Below, piece after piece: positions 29,161 to 37,222 of a stretch of DNA of 64,000 nt. Position numbers and translations under genes: made by a program. The notes below the pieces were generated by a model. It was not told the DNA's origin and searched no databases. It saw only the letters and a program-made list of their open reading frames with translations. This DNA comes from an uncultured Pseudomonadota bacterium (GTDB lineage: Bacteria; Pseudomonadota; Gammaproteobacteria; Methylococcales; Methylomonadaceae), in the NCBI GenBank assembly GCA_903848935.1, contig CAINHO010000003.1, positions 24,252 to 88,251 on the forward strand. The letters run 5' to 3'. Numbering within the stretch: the first letter of the stretch is position 1; every line of letters begins with the position of its first letter.

Positions 29161-29220
29161 GGTTTTTCCTTTTTAAATCGAAAGTTGATGAGATATTTGG
29201 CGAAAAGTGTTCTCAATGTG

Positions 29221-29268
29221 AAAAAAGAGCGGACAGATATTTAGTGAGGCAAATATCGTTCGCTCTTT
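29221..29268 (-). terminator. Intrinsic terminator (minus strand)
   Basis: A two-part stem (AAAGAGCG/CGCTCTTT outside, GATATTT/AAATATC inside) is followed on the minus strand by a T6 tract. It lies about 25 nt after the end of the 118-residue hypothetical gene. Confidence 0.8.
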
Positions 29269-29291
29269 CTTAGATTGAGATAATGAGGAAG

Positions 29292-29648
29292 TTATTGTTG
29301 TATTTTGGGAACTTTGATTGAATCGCCAAATTTTTCTTTAATTATACTTCTAAGTTCTTCTTGTCGTTTTTGTAACAAATCTTCATCAACAATCGGATTG
29401 CCAGCGTCATCATTTTTAGAGGGAGAATATAAACTTGAATTTGAAAGAATCTCTCCTTTATTGCCTTTACAAACTCTTTCAAGACCAGCTCCTGAAAACT
29501 CTAAAAACACAATACAATCTTCCAGTAATGAACGCGCCGTAGCGTAGTCTAAATACCTCCCCTGTAAATTTTCTACAAGCGTTGGGACTTCTACAAGTTT
29601 ACAGTGAGATTCTAGGTGCATAGGCATAGTTGTACGAATATCTATCAT
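29292..29648 (-). CDS. Hypothetical protein (118 aa)
   Basis: Not recognised. No signal or membrane segment. The N-terminal half is hydrophobic/helical (KLVEVPTLVENLQGRYLDYA, LLEDCIVFLEFSGAGLERV), and the C-terminal part is charged (EDLLQKRQEELRSIIKEKFG). It is followed by an intrinsic terminator and preceded by an 18-bp tandem repeat. In the accessory island. Confidence 0.6.
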   Translation of the reverse strand: MIDIRTTMPMHLESHCKLVEVPTLVENLQGRYLDYATARSLLEDCIVFLEFSGAGLERVCKGNKGEILSNSSLYSPSKNDDAGNPIVDEDLLQKRQEELRSIIKEKFGDSIKVPKIQQ

Positions 29649-29680
29649 GAAAATTTCCTATTTTTGTAATTTAGAATGTG

Positions 29681-29720
29681 CGAGTGTAACGCGCCGAACG
29701 AGTGTAACGCACCGAACGAG
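29681..29720. repeat. 18-bp tandem repeat, 2.2 copies
   Basis: CGAGTGTAACGCGCCGAA is followed at once by a copy with one change (G to A at position 12) and then CGAG. It lies in the roughly 135-nt gap between the DUF1566 gene and the 118-residue hypothetical gene. Confidence 0.75.
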
Positions 29721-29783
29721 GAAAAACATAATTTCTCCTTTTCAAATCGAAAGAAAAACAAAAACACAAAAGGAAAAACACTG

Positions 29784-30629
29784 TCACCCACGCACCAGCC
29801 GAACAAAACCCTTGACGTGCTTACCACAGCTTGCCGAATAGCCGCTGCTGAAATCGACATAGTACACCGTATTACTCTTACTATCGTCGCTCCAATAAGA
29901 GGAAGACCAAAAATACTCAGGGGGAGTATTTGGAAAAATGGTTTGATTGATTGCTGGGGAGGAGCAGGATTTAACAACAATGCTTCTTAATTCATCAATT
30001 GTTGGTAATCTCCAATCAGTAAATCCACCACACGCATAATGGGTGTTAAATGAATCGGCAACTTTCATTGCGTCATCCCAATCCATTGCTCTTGCAGTCC
30101 CAATAAACTTATCATCATTCCAATGTTGCCCGATTGAAAATCGACACCACGTTAACGTTTTAGTATCAAGTGCTGTGCCGTCGTCACGCGCGATAAACCG
30201 TCCAATTTGTTTTTCTGCTATTTTCGGTTTGGGTGGATTTTTCAATTGCTCAATTTCTGCTTTCAATGCTTCGTTTTCAGCTTTGAGTTGTTTCATTTCT
30301 TCATCGTTTGAACTTTCATCGGACGGCGCAACTGCTTTGTAATCAGCAACCGCTTCGCGTGCATCGGCTTCGCTAACTTCACTCACGAAAATTCCACACA
30401 ATTTTTTAAACAGTTTTACGTCGAGTTCGTTTTTGTCGTCGAGATGTTCAGCGCGTAACGCTTCAACTTTGTCGGCGTGATCTTCCAATTTCCGAACCCG
30501 CAACCATTTCGCTAATTTTCCCGAATGGAAATGCTCAAAAAGCGCGGGCGATAAATTTTCTTCGAGGTCATCGAGCGTGTAAAGTGTTGTGCCGTCGTTG
30601 AGTTTTAAATCAAATTTGATGGGTTTCAT
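29784..30629 (-). CDS. DUF1566 (Lcl-type) domain protein with coiled coil
   Basis: 281 residues in three parts. Residues 1-100 form an N-terminal charged domain (MKPIKFDLKLNDGTTLYTLD ... KLAKWLRVRKLEDHADKV). A coiled coil spans about 108-135 (EEMKQLKAENEALKAEIEQL). A C-terminal DUF1566/Lcl domain spans about 145-281, with DDGTALDTKTLTWCR, GGFTDWRLPTIDELRSIV, YFWSSSYWSDDSKS and the closing HVKGFVRLVRG. The Lcl domain in other bacteria is a C-type-lectin-like fold used in surface or effector proteins. No signal peptide is present, so a cytoplasmic or effector role is possible. The first 11 codons are duplicated upstream of brnT. Confidence 0.85.
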   Translation of the reverse strand: MKPIKFDLKLNDGTTLYTLDDLEENLSPALFEHFHSGKLAKWLRVRKLEDHADKVEALRAEHLDDKNELDVKLFKKLCGIFVSEVSEADAREAVADYKAVAPSDESSNDEEMKQLKAENEALKAEIEQLKNPPKPKIAEKQIGRFIARDDGTALDTKTLTWCRFSIGQHWNDDKFIGTARAMDWDDAMKVADSFNTHYACGGFTDWRLPTIDELRSIVVKSCSSPAINQTIFPNTPPEYFWSSSYWSDDSKSNTVYYVDFSSGYSASCGKHVKGFVRLVRG

Positions 30630-30661
30630 GAGGTTCCTTTTTGTGGTGGTTAGTTAAATTT

Positions 30662-30967
30662 TTAAGAAATGGCAACGGAATGTTCACGCAACCATTCTTT
30701 GAGCGCGTCGTTCATGCGATTTTGCCAATTTTGCCCAGTGGCGCGAAAGTAGGCGACAATTTCATTATCAACCTGCAATGCAATTTCAGTTTTGCCGTTA
30801 GTGTTGAGTTGTTGGGCTTTCAAAATGCCAGCCCGCATTTCTTCGCGGCTTAACGGACGGTCATCTTCGTTTTCACCATCCCAAACAAAATAACCGCCAA
30901 CAAGTGGTGTTTTCATTGATTCTAAGATTTGCTGACGCTCAGTCAGATTTTGTTTCGAGCCATTCAT
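30662..30967 (-). CDS. brnA: BrnA family antitoxin
   Basis: 101-residue BrnA-like antitoxin with a C-terminal ribbon-helix-helix region (KTEIALQVDNEIVAYFRATG, QNRMNDALKEWLREH). The ATG giving MNGSKQNLTERQQIL is chosen because GGAGG lies eight bases upstream. BrnA neutralises the BrnT ribonuclease and represses the operon. The gene overlaps the 3' end of brnT by 29 nt, the usual BrnT-first order. Confidence 0.88.
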   Translation of the reverse strand: MNGSKQNLTERQQILESMKTPLVGGYFVWDGENEDDRPLSREEMRAGILKAQQLNTNGKTEIALQVDNEIVAYFRATGQNWQNRMNDALKEWLREHSVAIS

Positions 30968-31232
30968 AATAAACCTCCGATTCTGTTTTACTTGCATAAC
31001 GAAAACTGACAATTCGAGTCAGACTTTCACGTTCTAAATGTACCAATGACAACACGGTTAATTTTTTCATTACATACGAAAAGGATTGGATTCGTTCTTC
31101 GCCACCTCGAATAACACTAACATTAAGACGATAACGTGAATCTAAAACACAATCTGCATCAGCAAAATCAAGCCCGTGTTTCTCAAAATTACTTTGTCGC
31201 TTATTTTCATCCCAAATGCACTTGTTTTTCAT
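30939..31232 (-). CDS. brnT: BrnT family ribonuclease toxin
   Basis: 97-residue BrnT toxin of the RelE fold: CIWDENKRQSNFEKHGLDFADA at the start, a middle GGEERIQSFSYV, and SLTRIVSFRYASKTESEVYY near the end, the conserved block with Arg residues and the RxAS-E segment. Its ATG overlaps by four bases (ATGA) the stop codon of a 14-codon leader copied from the DUF1566 gene start. Confidence 0.88.
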   Translation of the reverse strand: MKNKCIWDENKRQSNFEKHGLDFADADCVLDSRYRLNVSVIRGGEERIQSFSYVMKKLTVLSLVHLERESLTRIVSFRYASKTESEVYYEWLETKSD

Positions 31233-31273
31233 TTTTTAACGTTGAGTTTTAAATCAATTTTGATGGGTTTCAT
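31229..31273 (-). pseudogene. Duplicated start of the DUF1566 gene (14 codons)
   Basis: Reads MKPIKIDLKLNVKK then stop; the first 11 residues copy the DUF1566 protein start (MKPIKFDLKLN), and the upstream leader with TTTTGTGGTGGTTA is also shared. The stop overlaps the brnT start (ATGA), so this stub may now couple translation into brnT. Confidence 0.65.
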
Positions 31274-31298
31274 GGTTTTCCTTTTGTGGTGGTTAAAA

Positions 31299-31553
31299 TT
31301 AGTTTTTATAAATTTCTTTGCGGTCGCCGACAGCAATAACATGAACAACGAGTTGATGATTATTCACTTCGTACAAAACGCGGTAATTTCCGGCACGAAT
31401 TCTAAAACAAGGTGATGTTTTCTTTTTACCTTTCAATTTTTTAATGCCGTCTTGATATGGGTTTTCAGTAAGACTGTAAATAACGGTTAAAATTTCGGCG
31501 ACAGCGGCATTTTGCCATTTGCTTTTAGTCTCATTATTACGTCTTCTAAAGAG
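31299..31553 (-). pseudogene. RelE-type toxin lacking its N-terminus
   Basis: The open frame ends with a clear RelE/ParE toxin C-terminus (SLTENPYQDGIKKLKGK, RIRAGNYRVLYEVNNHQLVV, VIAVGDRKEIYKN) but has no ATG, GTG or TTG after the preceding stop. The first recognisable residues (AVAEILTVIYSL) correspond to the second helix of the family, so about 20 N-terminal residues are gone. The 5' part overlaps the antitoxin 3' end in another frame. It is probably inactive unless an unusual start is used. Confidence 0.7.
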
Positions 31554-31732
31554 CTACAAGATTCATTTTCACGCGCTTTTATCAAGACTAAATCTGTCGC
31601 ATCTTCTTCAGAACTAAGGTAGTTTTGTAACATTTCGGTTAAAAGTACGTTGAGTGATTTGTATTTGGCGTTGGCAAAATAATGAAGTTCTTGCGCCAAC
31701 GATTCGGATGTATCAAAAGTGATTGTGGTCAT
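31487..31732 (-). CDS. Antitoxin-like protein (81 aa)
   Basis: 81 residues with a ribbon-helix-helix-like start (TITFDTSESLAQELHYFANA, YKSLNVLLTEMLQNYL) and a charged tail. Position directly upstream of, and overlapping, a RelE-type toxin remnant suggests an antitoxin. The tail GKMPLSPKF reads into sequence that in the shifted frame is toxin, so its last residues may be the result of the deletion that removed the toxin start. Confidence 0.65.
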   Translation of the reverse strand: MTTITFDTSESLAQELHYFANAKYKSLNVLLTEMLQNYLSSEEDATDLVLIKARENESCSSLEDVIMRLKANGKMPLSPKF

Positions 31733-31800
31733 GGATTATCCTTTTTAAAAAATAAAATTCGTTCTCACGTCAAACGTGAGAACGAAAAAGTGAAACAAAA

Positions 31801-33371
31801 TTACGAAAACAAGCCGAATGTTAAGGTATTGAGCGTGCTTTTCACCGCAGATTTTGCGCCTTCGTAGACCGATTTGACAACCTTTGTGGCAGTTTTAACG
31901 ATGGCTTTACTGCCTTGATAAACTGCGTCACCAATTGCACTTCCTGCGATGCCACCGACAACTGCACCCACAAAAGCCCCCACACCGCCAACGCTAAACC
32001 AAACGCCGCGCCTTCTATTGCGCCATAAAGTCCACCGATTGCGCTGGCATTGGTATTTCCGATTGCATCAAGTGTTTCAGTTGCTGACATTTCACCTTTG
32101 GCGAATTTGTAAACGCATTTAGCGTTTTCAATGGCGACGTAAGCGACGTTGGCAATTTCACCGGCTGGCGTATTTTTAAGCACTGAAATCCAACCGCTTT
32201 TTGCTGCCAGAACCAATGCTCCAGAAACTGCGACTTGTACGCCAACGTTTTTCGCGCTTTTAATTGACGATTCAAAAAATTCTTTTAAATCTTCATTGCC
32301 CGATTGGTTTTCTTTGCCCGTAAGCGAATTCCAAACACGTTGCCCTAAAATCCGTGCGCCTTGAAAACCTGCGGTGAATGCGGCAGCAACTAATGCTTTT
32401 TTGCCGATTTCTTTGGCAATGTTTAGGCGGTTCGCGTCGTTCCAGTCGTATTGTTTAAGCTCGGCTTCGAGTTGCGCTTTTTGTTGGGCGGCTTTGTGTT
32501 TTTCGTAATCGTCCATCGTCATCGAAATGCCGTCATGTTCGTATTTGCTCGAAATTTTCAAATCGGGAAATTTTTCGCGTAACGCTTCAACGTGTTCTTT
32601 ATTGACGATGATGGTGGAATCGCCGTAATCATGCGTTTCAATGTTTTTGATTAAGGCTTTTAAGCCTGTTTCGTTTGGCTGGTAGAGTTTGACCTGAATA
32701 CTTTCAACGACATTTCCTGCTGTATCTTTGATAAGAATATCGGGCGAGTTCAACGTGGTCACGCTAGGAACTTCTGCTTTTAAGGTTGAACCAGAAGTTG
32801 TGGCGTTAATGTTGAATTGATTCGCTAAATCCGCTTCTGCAATAAAACCGTGCAATTGCCGCGCACTACTGACAACGAAATCCTGACCGTTATTTAAAAT
32901 CATGTCGCGCATTTCATCTGTTGCAGCTTCTAATGCGTTATCGATTCCTTGCGCGTATTTGCCAACATCAACAACGCCAGCCGAATTCGCACCTTGTTCA
33001 ATTTTTTTTGCCAGCCATGATTCGCGGCTTTTGCCTTTATCCAAATGCGTGTGCAAATCGGCTTTTGAATCGTTGGCTTCTTGAACAGTTTTGATAATGG
33101 TTTTGGTGGTTTCAAAGCGTTCTTCGTCGCTTTGCCAAAGGTTGGGATAGTTTGAGAATTCTTGATTGAGCCAAACATCAAGCGGCAAGGAATTTTTGTG
33201 GCGCGTGTAGGAATCGACAAACGTTGAAATGATGCTGCTAGTTTTTTGAGCATTTTCTTCGTTGCCGAATAAATCGGTGGCGGCTTGATTGGCGAGTTTT
33301 TCTTCAGCGGCTTCGTCGAGAATAAAGCCTGTTTCGTTGTCGATAACGACAGGGGAATTTGAGTTGGTCAT
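31801..33371 (-). pseudogene. PD-(D/E)XK nuclease-like protein with glycine-zipper tail, frameshifted
   Basis: The first frame gives 509 residues, but the last 40 or so are out of frame. From about position 31983 another frame continues as a glycine-zipper segment (GAFVGAVVGGIAGSAIGD) and ends LNTLTFGLFS at 31801. The shift lies at GTGTGGGGG. The N-terminal region is charged. Residues about 175-230 look like a PD-(D/E)XK nuclease core: E179 in GFIAEADLANQFN, D211 in SPDILIKD and Q226-V-K228. The C-terminal half has hydrophobic Gly/Ala-rich segments. No signal peptide. It could be a polymorphic-toxin or defence effector. Whether the shift is real or a sequencing error is open. Confidence 0.7.
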
Positions 33372-33458
33372 GATAATTTGCGCTTCTTTGAAATTAGAAA
33401 CGCAAACGATAGCACACGGTGACGACAGGTTATGTCATTGAGAATTTAAAAAATGCGT

Positions 33459-34256
33459 TTATTTCAATGCAGCGGTGACGTGCGGTTCAATGAGTTGGTA
33501 CATGAGTTGGTGCATTCTCGGACTGGCGGCAATTAGATTACCTGATTCTAAATAACCATCTTTAAATGAAAAATCGGTCGCCACACCGCCTGCTTCTTTG
33601 ACCAATAAAATTCCTGCTGCCATGTCCCATTCTTTGAGTTCGATTTCCCAAAAAGCGTCTAATCGACCGGCGGCGACATACGCTAAATCGAGAGCCGCTG
33701 AACCCGCGCGGCGAATGCCAGCAGAATCAAGCGTGACCGCTTTAAACATTTCCATGTAAGCATCTAAATGTTGCGGAACTTTAAAGGGAAAGCCCGTACC
33801 AACTAACGCACCACGCATCGTGGTTAAATTAGTGACACGAATACGGCGATTATTCAACATTGCGCCACCGCCACGTTTTGCGGTAAATAATTCGTCACGC
33901 AACGGATCATAAACCACGCCGACTTCCAAACGTCCTTTGTGTTTCAAGGCGATTGAAACGGCATATTGTGGAAAACCGTGAATGAAATTGGTTGTGCCAT
34001 CGAGCGGGTCGATAATCCACTGATATTCGTTGCCTTCGTGTTCGCCACTTTCTTCAGCCAAAATGCTGTGTTCGGGGTAAGCATTTTTGATGATGGAGAT
34101 AATTTCGCGTTCGGCAAGTCGGTCGATTTCGGTGGCAAAGTCGTTTTTGCCTTTGCTTTCGACTTCTAAATGCGCGACTTTGTCAGTTGAACGAAGCAGG
34201 ATTTCACCTGCGCTACGAGCGGCACGAACCGCGATATTGAGCATGGGTTGTTGCAT
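33459..34256 (-). CDS. suhB: Inositol-1-monophosphatase family protein SuhB
   Basis: Mg2+-dependent phosphatase that in gammaproteobacteria also takes part in ribosomal RNA antitermination. Of 265 residues, the metal site is seen as SILAEESGEHEG and YQWIIDPLDGTTNFIHG, with the C-terminal IELKEWDMAAGILLVKEAGG. Length and motifs match E. coli SuhB. Divergent from trmJ, the usual gammaproteobacterial arrangement. Confidence 0.95.
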   Translation of the reverse strand: MQQPMLNIAVRAARSAGEILLRSTDKVAHLEVESKGKNDFATEIDRLAEREIISIIKNAYPEHSILAEESGEHEGNEYQWIIDPLDGTTNFIHGFPQYAVSIALKHKGRLEVGVVYDPLRDELFTAKRGGGAMLNNRRIRVTNLTTMRGALVGTGFPFKVPQHLDAYMEMFKAVTLDSAGIRRAGSAALDLAYVAAGRLDAFWEIELKEWDMAAGILLVKEAGGVATDFSFKDGYLESGNLIAASPRMHQLMYQLIEPHVTAALK

Positions 34257-34289
34257 AGGAATTTTCTTTTTTAAATAGCGGATTAAGAT

Positions 34290-34327
34290 CTAAGTTTAAC
34301 AAATCTTTTGCTAAACTTAGTGCTTTT
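34290..34327 (+). terminator. Terminator-like hairpin in the suhB/trmJ gap
   Basis: CTAAGTTTA pairs with TAAACTTAG around a 13-nt loop and is followed by a GC then T6. It stands 20 nt before the trmJ start on the coding strand, with no gene upstream on that strand, so it may attenuate trmJ or be a leftover. Confidence 0.45.
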
Positions 34328-34348
34328 TTAGCCCATTGGATATTCGCC

Positions 34349-35086
34349 TTGTTCTCTCACATTAAAATCGTATTAGTTGAAACTTCGCATTCTGGAAATA
34401 TCGGTGCAGTAGCGCGAGCGATGAAAAACATGACTTTGACCAATTTGTGTTTGGTTTCACCGAAACTTTTTCCTCATGCTGATGCCACGGCGAGAGCCGC
34501 TGGCGCAGATGATATTTTGGCACGCGCACAAATTTATGAAACCTTGCAAGAGGCAATTGCAGATTGCACTTTAGTTATTGGGGCAAGTGCGAGAAGTCGC
34601 ACAATTAGTTGGTCAGAAGTCACGCCGCGTGAATGTGCTGAAAAAGTGATTGTTGAATCAGCACATGAAAAAATTGCGATTGTGTTTGGGCGTGAAAACT
34701 CAGGTTTGAAAAACGAAGAACTCGATTTGTGCCGCTATTTGCTACACATTCCGTGCAACGAAAATTATAGTTCACTCAATATCGCGGCGGCAGTTCAAGT
34801 CGTGTGTTATGAATTATTCATTGCCGCACAAAACGGCGAAGTGGCGCGTAAAACCGTGGGCGATGAAAATGAGCAAGAATTAGCCACCAATCATCAAATG
34901 GAATTGTTTTATGACCATCTCGCCGAAACTTTGGCGGACATTGGTTTTATGCACCCTGAAAAAGAAGAATCGCTCATGCGCCGTTTACGCCGAATGTATA
35001 ACCGCGCTGAATTACGCAGCAAAGAAGTCGATATTTTGCGGGGAATTTTGCGCTTATCGCAAGGACATAAAGGCGCATTGAAATAA
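34349..35086 (+). CDS. trmJ: tRNA (cytidine/uridine-32-2'-O)-methyltransferase TrmJ
   Basis: SPOUT methyltransferase modifying position 32 of the tRNA anticodon loop. The 245 residues align with E. coli TrmJ from the first residue: FSHIKIVLVETSHSGNIGAV, the knot motifs IAIVFGRENSGLKNEEL and NYSSLNIAAAVQVVCYEL. The start is a TTG: no ATG exists in the right place and an internal one would remove the first strand of the fold. Ends before a bidirectional terminator. Confidence 0.95.
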   Translation: MFSHIKIVLVETSHSGNIGAVARAMKNMTLTNLCLVSPKLFPHADATARAAGADDILARAQIYETLQEAIADCTLVIGASARSRTISWSEVTPRECAEKVIVESAHEKIAIVFGRENSGLKNEELDLCRYLLHIPCNENYSSLNIAAAVQVVCYELFIAAQNGEVARKTVGDENEQELATNHQMELFYDHLAETLADIGFMHPEKEESLMRRLRRMYNRAELRSKEVDILRGILRLSQGHKGALK

Positions 35087-35093
35087 TTGTAAA

Positions 35094-35130
35094 AAAACCG
35101 CTCCGAATTTTCTCAAGAGCGGTTTTAATT
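35094..35130. terminator. Bidirectional intrinsic terminator
   Basis: AAAACCGCTC pairs with GAGCGGTTTT (10 bp) around a 13-nt loop, with A7 before and T-rich sequence after. It serves convergent trmJ and the membrane protein gene. Confidence 0.85.
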
Positions 35131-35133
35131 TGA

Positions 35134-35520
35134 TTAAGCGTAGTTTAATAAGCTGATACAAACCCAGCCGAAACCGATGGTGGTGATAACAAAGCTAATA
35201 GCAGCGTAGACTTTCCAGATTGTTTTTTCCCAAAAATTTGGATTAAAAGCAGCAATTACAAAAACGGCTGGATTTGTGATGCCACCTATCACCACTAACC
35301 AACAAGCCGTCACCGATAATGGCACTTTAACGGCATAAAATCCCAAGCAAAACAAAGCCATTAAAGCAAAATCAATATGCGCCCGGATTAAGGTTTTGTA
35401 ATCAGGAAGAAACGCGCCATCAATCCCTTTAATGGGAAACCATCGAGCAAAAGTCATCAACCATGCGGAAACCAAAACAGCAAAAATCATCAATGCCGCG
35501 CCAACTAACAATATCTCCAT
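35134..35520 (-). CDS. Four-helix membrane protein of unknown function
   Basis: 128 residues with about four transmembrane helices (near 3-25, 48-68, 70-92 and 105-127). Charged residues lie in the loop WFPIKGIDGAFLPDYKTLIR. No family was recognised. It is divergent from a TetR regulator, and a 20-bp palindrome lies between their starts, so it is probably the regulator's target. Confidence 0.75.
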   Translation of the reverse strand: MEILLVGAALMIFAVLVSAWLMTFARWFPIKGIDGAFLPDYKTLIRAHIDFALMALFCLGFYAVKVPLSVTACWLVVIGGITNPAVFVIAAFNPNFWEKTIWKVYAAISFVITTIGFGWVCISLLNYA

Positions 35521-35547
35521 CGTATTATTCTCTCTAAAATTAGGAAC

Positions 35548-35567
35548 TATACTGACCAGTCAGTATA
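35548..35567. promoter_or_regulatory. Probable TetR operator palindrome
   Basis: TATACTGAC-CA-GTCAGTATA is a perfect inverted repeat of 9-bp arms with a 2-nt centre. It lies 27 nt from the membrane protein start and 63 nt from the tetR start, where repression of both would be possible. Confidence 0.7.
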
Positions 35568-35629
35568 TTGACGTTTAATTATACCGAGCTGTATAGTCGT
35601 AATCAATCTGTTTTCTATCGTTTTTACTT

Positions 35630-36196
35630 ATGTCCTTAAATTTACAAGAGAGAATTTTACAAGCGGCAGCCGAGCTATTTTATAGCCAAGGCATCCGAGC
35701 AACGGGTGTTGATGCGATTGTCAAAGCAGCAAACACGACCAAAATGAGTCTTTATAAATATTTTTCCTCTAAAGATGATTTGATACTCGCTTTTTTACGC
35801 AAACGCGATGAGGATTTTCGCGTGTGGTTTGTGGAGCAAGTCAATAACAAAGCGGATACCCCAGAAACCAAATTGTTAGCGATTTTTGATGTGATTGACG
35901 AATGGATGGCAATTCCCGAATTTCGTGGTTGTGCCTTTATCAATGCAGCTGCCGAATTTCCGTTAGAAGGCAATCCTGTTCATCAAGTATCTGCTGAATT
36001 TTATGACAAATTTCGTGGCTATATGACGGGTTTAGCTAAAGAATGCGGCTCAACTTCGCCAGAAGTTTTAGCATTACAACTTAGTCTGCTAATCGAAGGT
36101 GCTATCGTTTCAGAACAAATGAAACGTCATTCAGGTTCCGCCGTACTTGCTAAACAAGCGGCTGTTATTTTAATCAATGCAAGTTTGTTAAATTGA
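35630..36196 (+). CDS. TetR/AcrR family transcriptional regulator
   Basis: 188 residues with an N-terminal helix-turn-helix domain (RILQAAAELFYSQGIRATGV, IVKAANTTKMSLYKYFSSKD) and a C-terminal ligand domain with helices around GCAFINAAAEFP. TetR regulators of this type repress divergent genes until a small molecule binds. The palindrome upstream is the likely operator. Ligand unknown. zapE starts 7 nt after its stop. Confidence 0.92.
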   Translation: MSLNLQERILQAAAELFYSQGIRATGVDAIVKAANTTKMSLYKYFSSKDDLILAFLRKRDEDFRVWFVEQVNNKADTPETKLLAIFDVIDEWMAIPEFRGCAFINAAAEFPLEGNPVHQVSAEFYDKFRGYMTGLAKECGSTSPEVLALQLSLLIEGAIVSEQMKRHSGSAVLAKQAAVILINASLLN

Positions 36197-36203
36197 AATT
36201 TTG

Positions 36204-37208
36204 ATGAATCATTCACGTCTTATCCAACGCTACGAACAGCACGTTGCCGACAAACTTATCGACTTTGATACCGAACAATGGGCGGCGTTGCAAAATTTAC
36301 AAACCTTGCTCGATGAACTGCATACTTACGGTGAAAAATTAGCACGAGTGAAACGTTGGCAATGGAAATCGTCACTCGTGACGACTTGGCAAGGTTTGTA
36401 TTTGTTTGGCGATGTCGGACGTGGCAAATCGATGTTGATGACGTGGTTTTATGAAGCGTGTGAATTGCCTAAAAAACGCCGCGTGCATTTTCACGTTTTT
36501 ATGCAGGAAGTACATTCGTTTATTCATCAACACCCGAATCAAAATGCTTTGCCATTTTTAGCAAAACACGTTCGAGAAACCGCGCAACTCCTGTGTTTCG
36601 ATGAGTTTTTCATCAACGATATTGCCGATGCGATGTTGTTAAGTGGTTTATTCGACGCGCTCTTTAAACAAGGCGTGATTATTGTCATCACATCAAATTG
36701 TCATCCTGATAAACTGTATCCGAATGGTTTGCAACGTGCGTCATTATTGCCGTTTATTGATTTACTGCACGCTAAAGTGGCGATTATTCAACTCAACGGA
36801 GAACAAGATTACCGTTTAACCAAATCATTTGACGTAGCAAGTCGTTATTTTTTTCCGTTAAATGCACAAACCGAAATCGCCATTTCACAATGCAACGCCG
36901 ACGTTGTATTTTCATTTGCGAAATTGTGTGGCGAACCGAAAGGCGCACGCGATTATTTAACGTTGGCGGCACAAATAAACACGTTGGTTTTAACGCATAT
37001 TCCTCAACTCACCGCCGAAAAACAAAATGAAGCGCGGCGATTTATCACCTTGATTGATGTGCTTTACGACTATAAAGTAACGCTGATTTGTAGCGCGGAA
37101 GTCGCCATTGACGATTTGTATCTGAATGGAAAAACTAAAGCCGATTTTGAACGTACTCGCTCTCGCTTAATCGAAATGCAATCAACACACTATCCTCAAC
37201 ACATTTAA
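36204..37208 (+). CDS. zapE: Cell division ATPase ZapE (AFG1-like)
   Basis: AFG1/ZapE P-loop ATPase that acts on the Z-ring under stress in E. coli. 334 residues (E. coli 375). Walker A GDVGRGKSMLMTWFY, Walker B LLCFDEFFINDIADAML, sensor VIIVITSNCHPDKLYPNGLQ, and the C-terminal block ARRFITLIDVLYDYKVTL. The ATG is used although a TTG directly precedes it. Close to tetR but unlikely to be related in function. Confidence 0.93.
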   Translation: MNHSRLIQRYEQHVADKLIDFDTEQWAALQNLQTLLDELHTYGEKLARVKRWQWKSSLVTTWQGLYLFGDVGRGKSMLMTWFYEACELPKKRRVHFHVFMQEVHSFIHQHPNQNALPFLAKHVRETAQLLCFDEFFINDIADAMLLSGLFDALFKQGVIIVITSNCHPDKLYPNGLQRASLLPFIDLLHAKVAIIQLNGEQDYRLTKSFDVASRYFFPLNAQTEIAISQCNADVVFSFAKLCGEPKGARDYLTLAAQINTLVLTHIPQLTAEKQNEARRFITLIDVLYDYKVTLICSAEVAIDDLYLNGKTKADFERTRSRLIEMQSTHYPQHI

Positions 37209-37222
37209 CAAAAGGCTCCATC

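Noticed and set aside
29645..29980. 111-codon frame on the minus strand
   Set aside because: Its upstream half lies antiparallel in frame to nothing conserved and overlaps the DUF1566 coding end in another frame; the real DUF1566 domain ends properly in its own frame.
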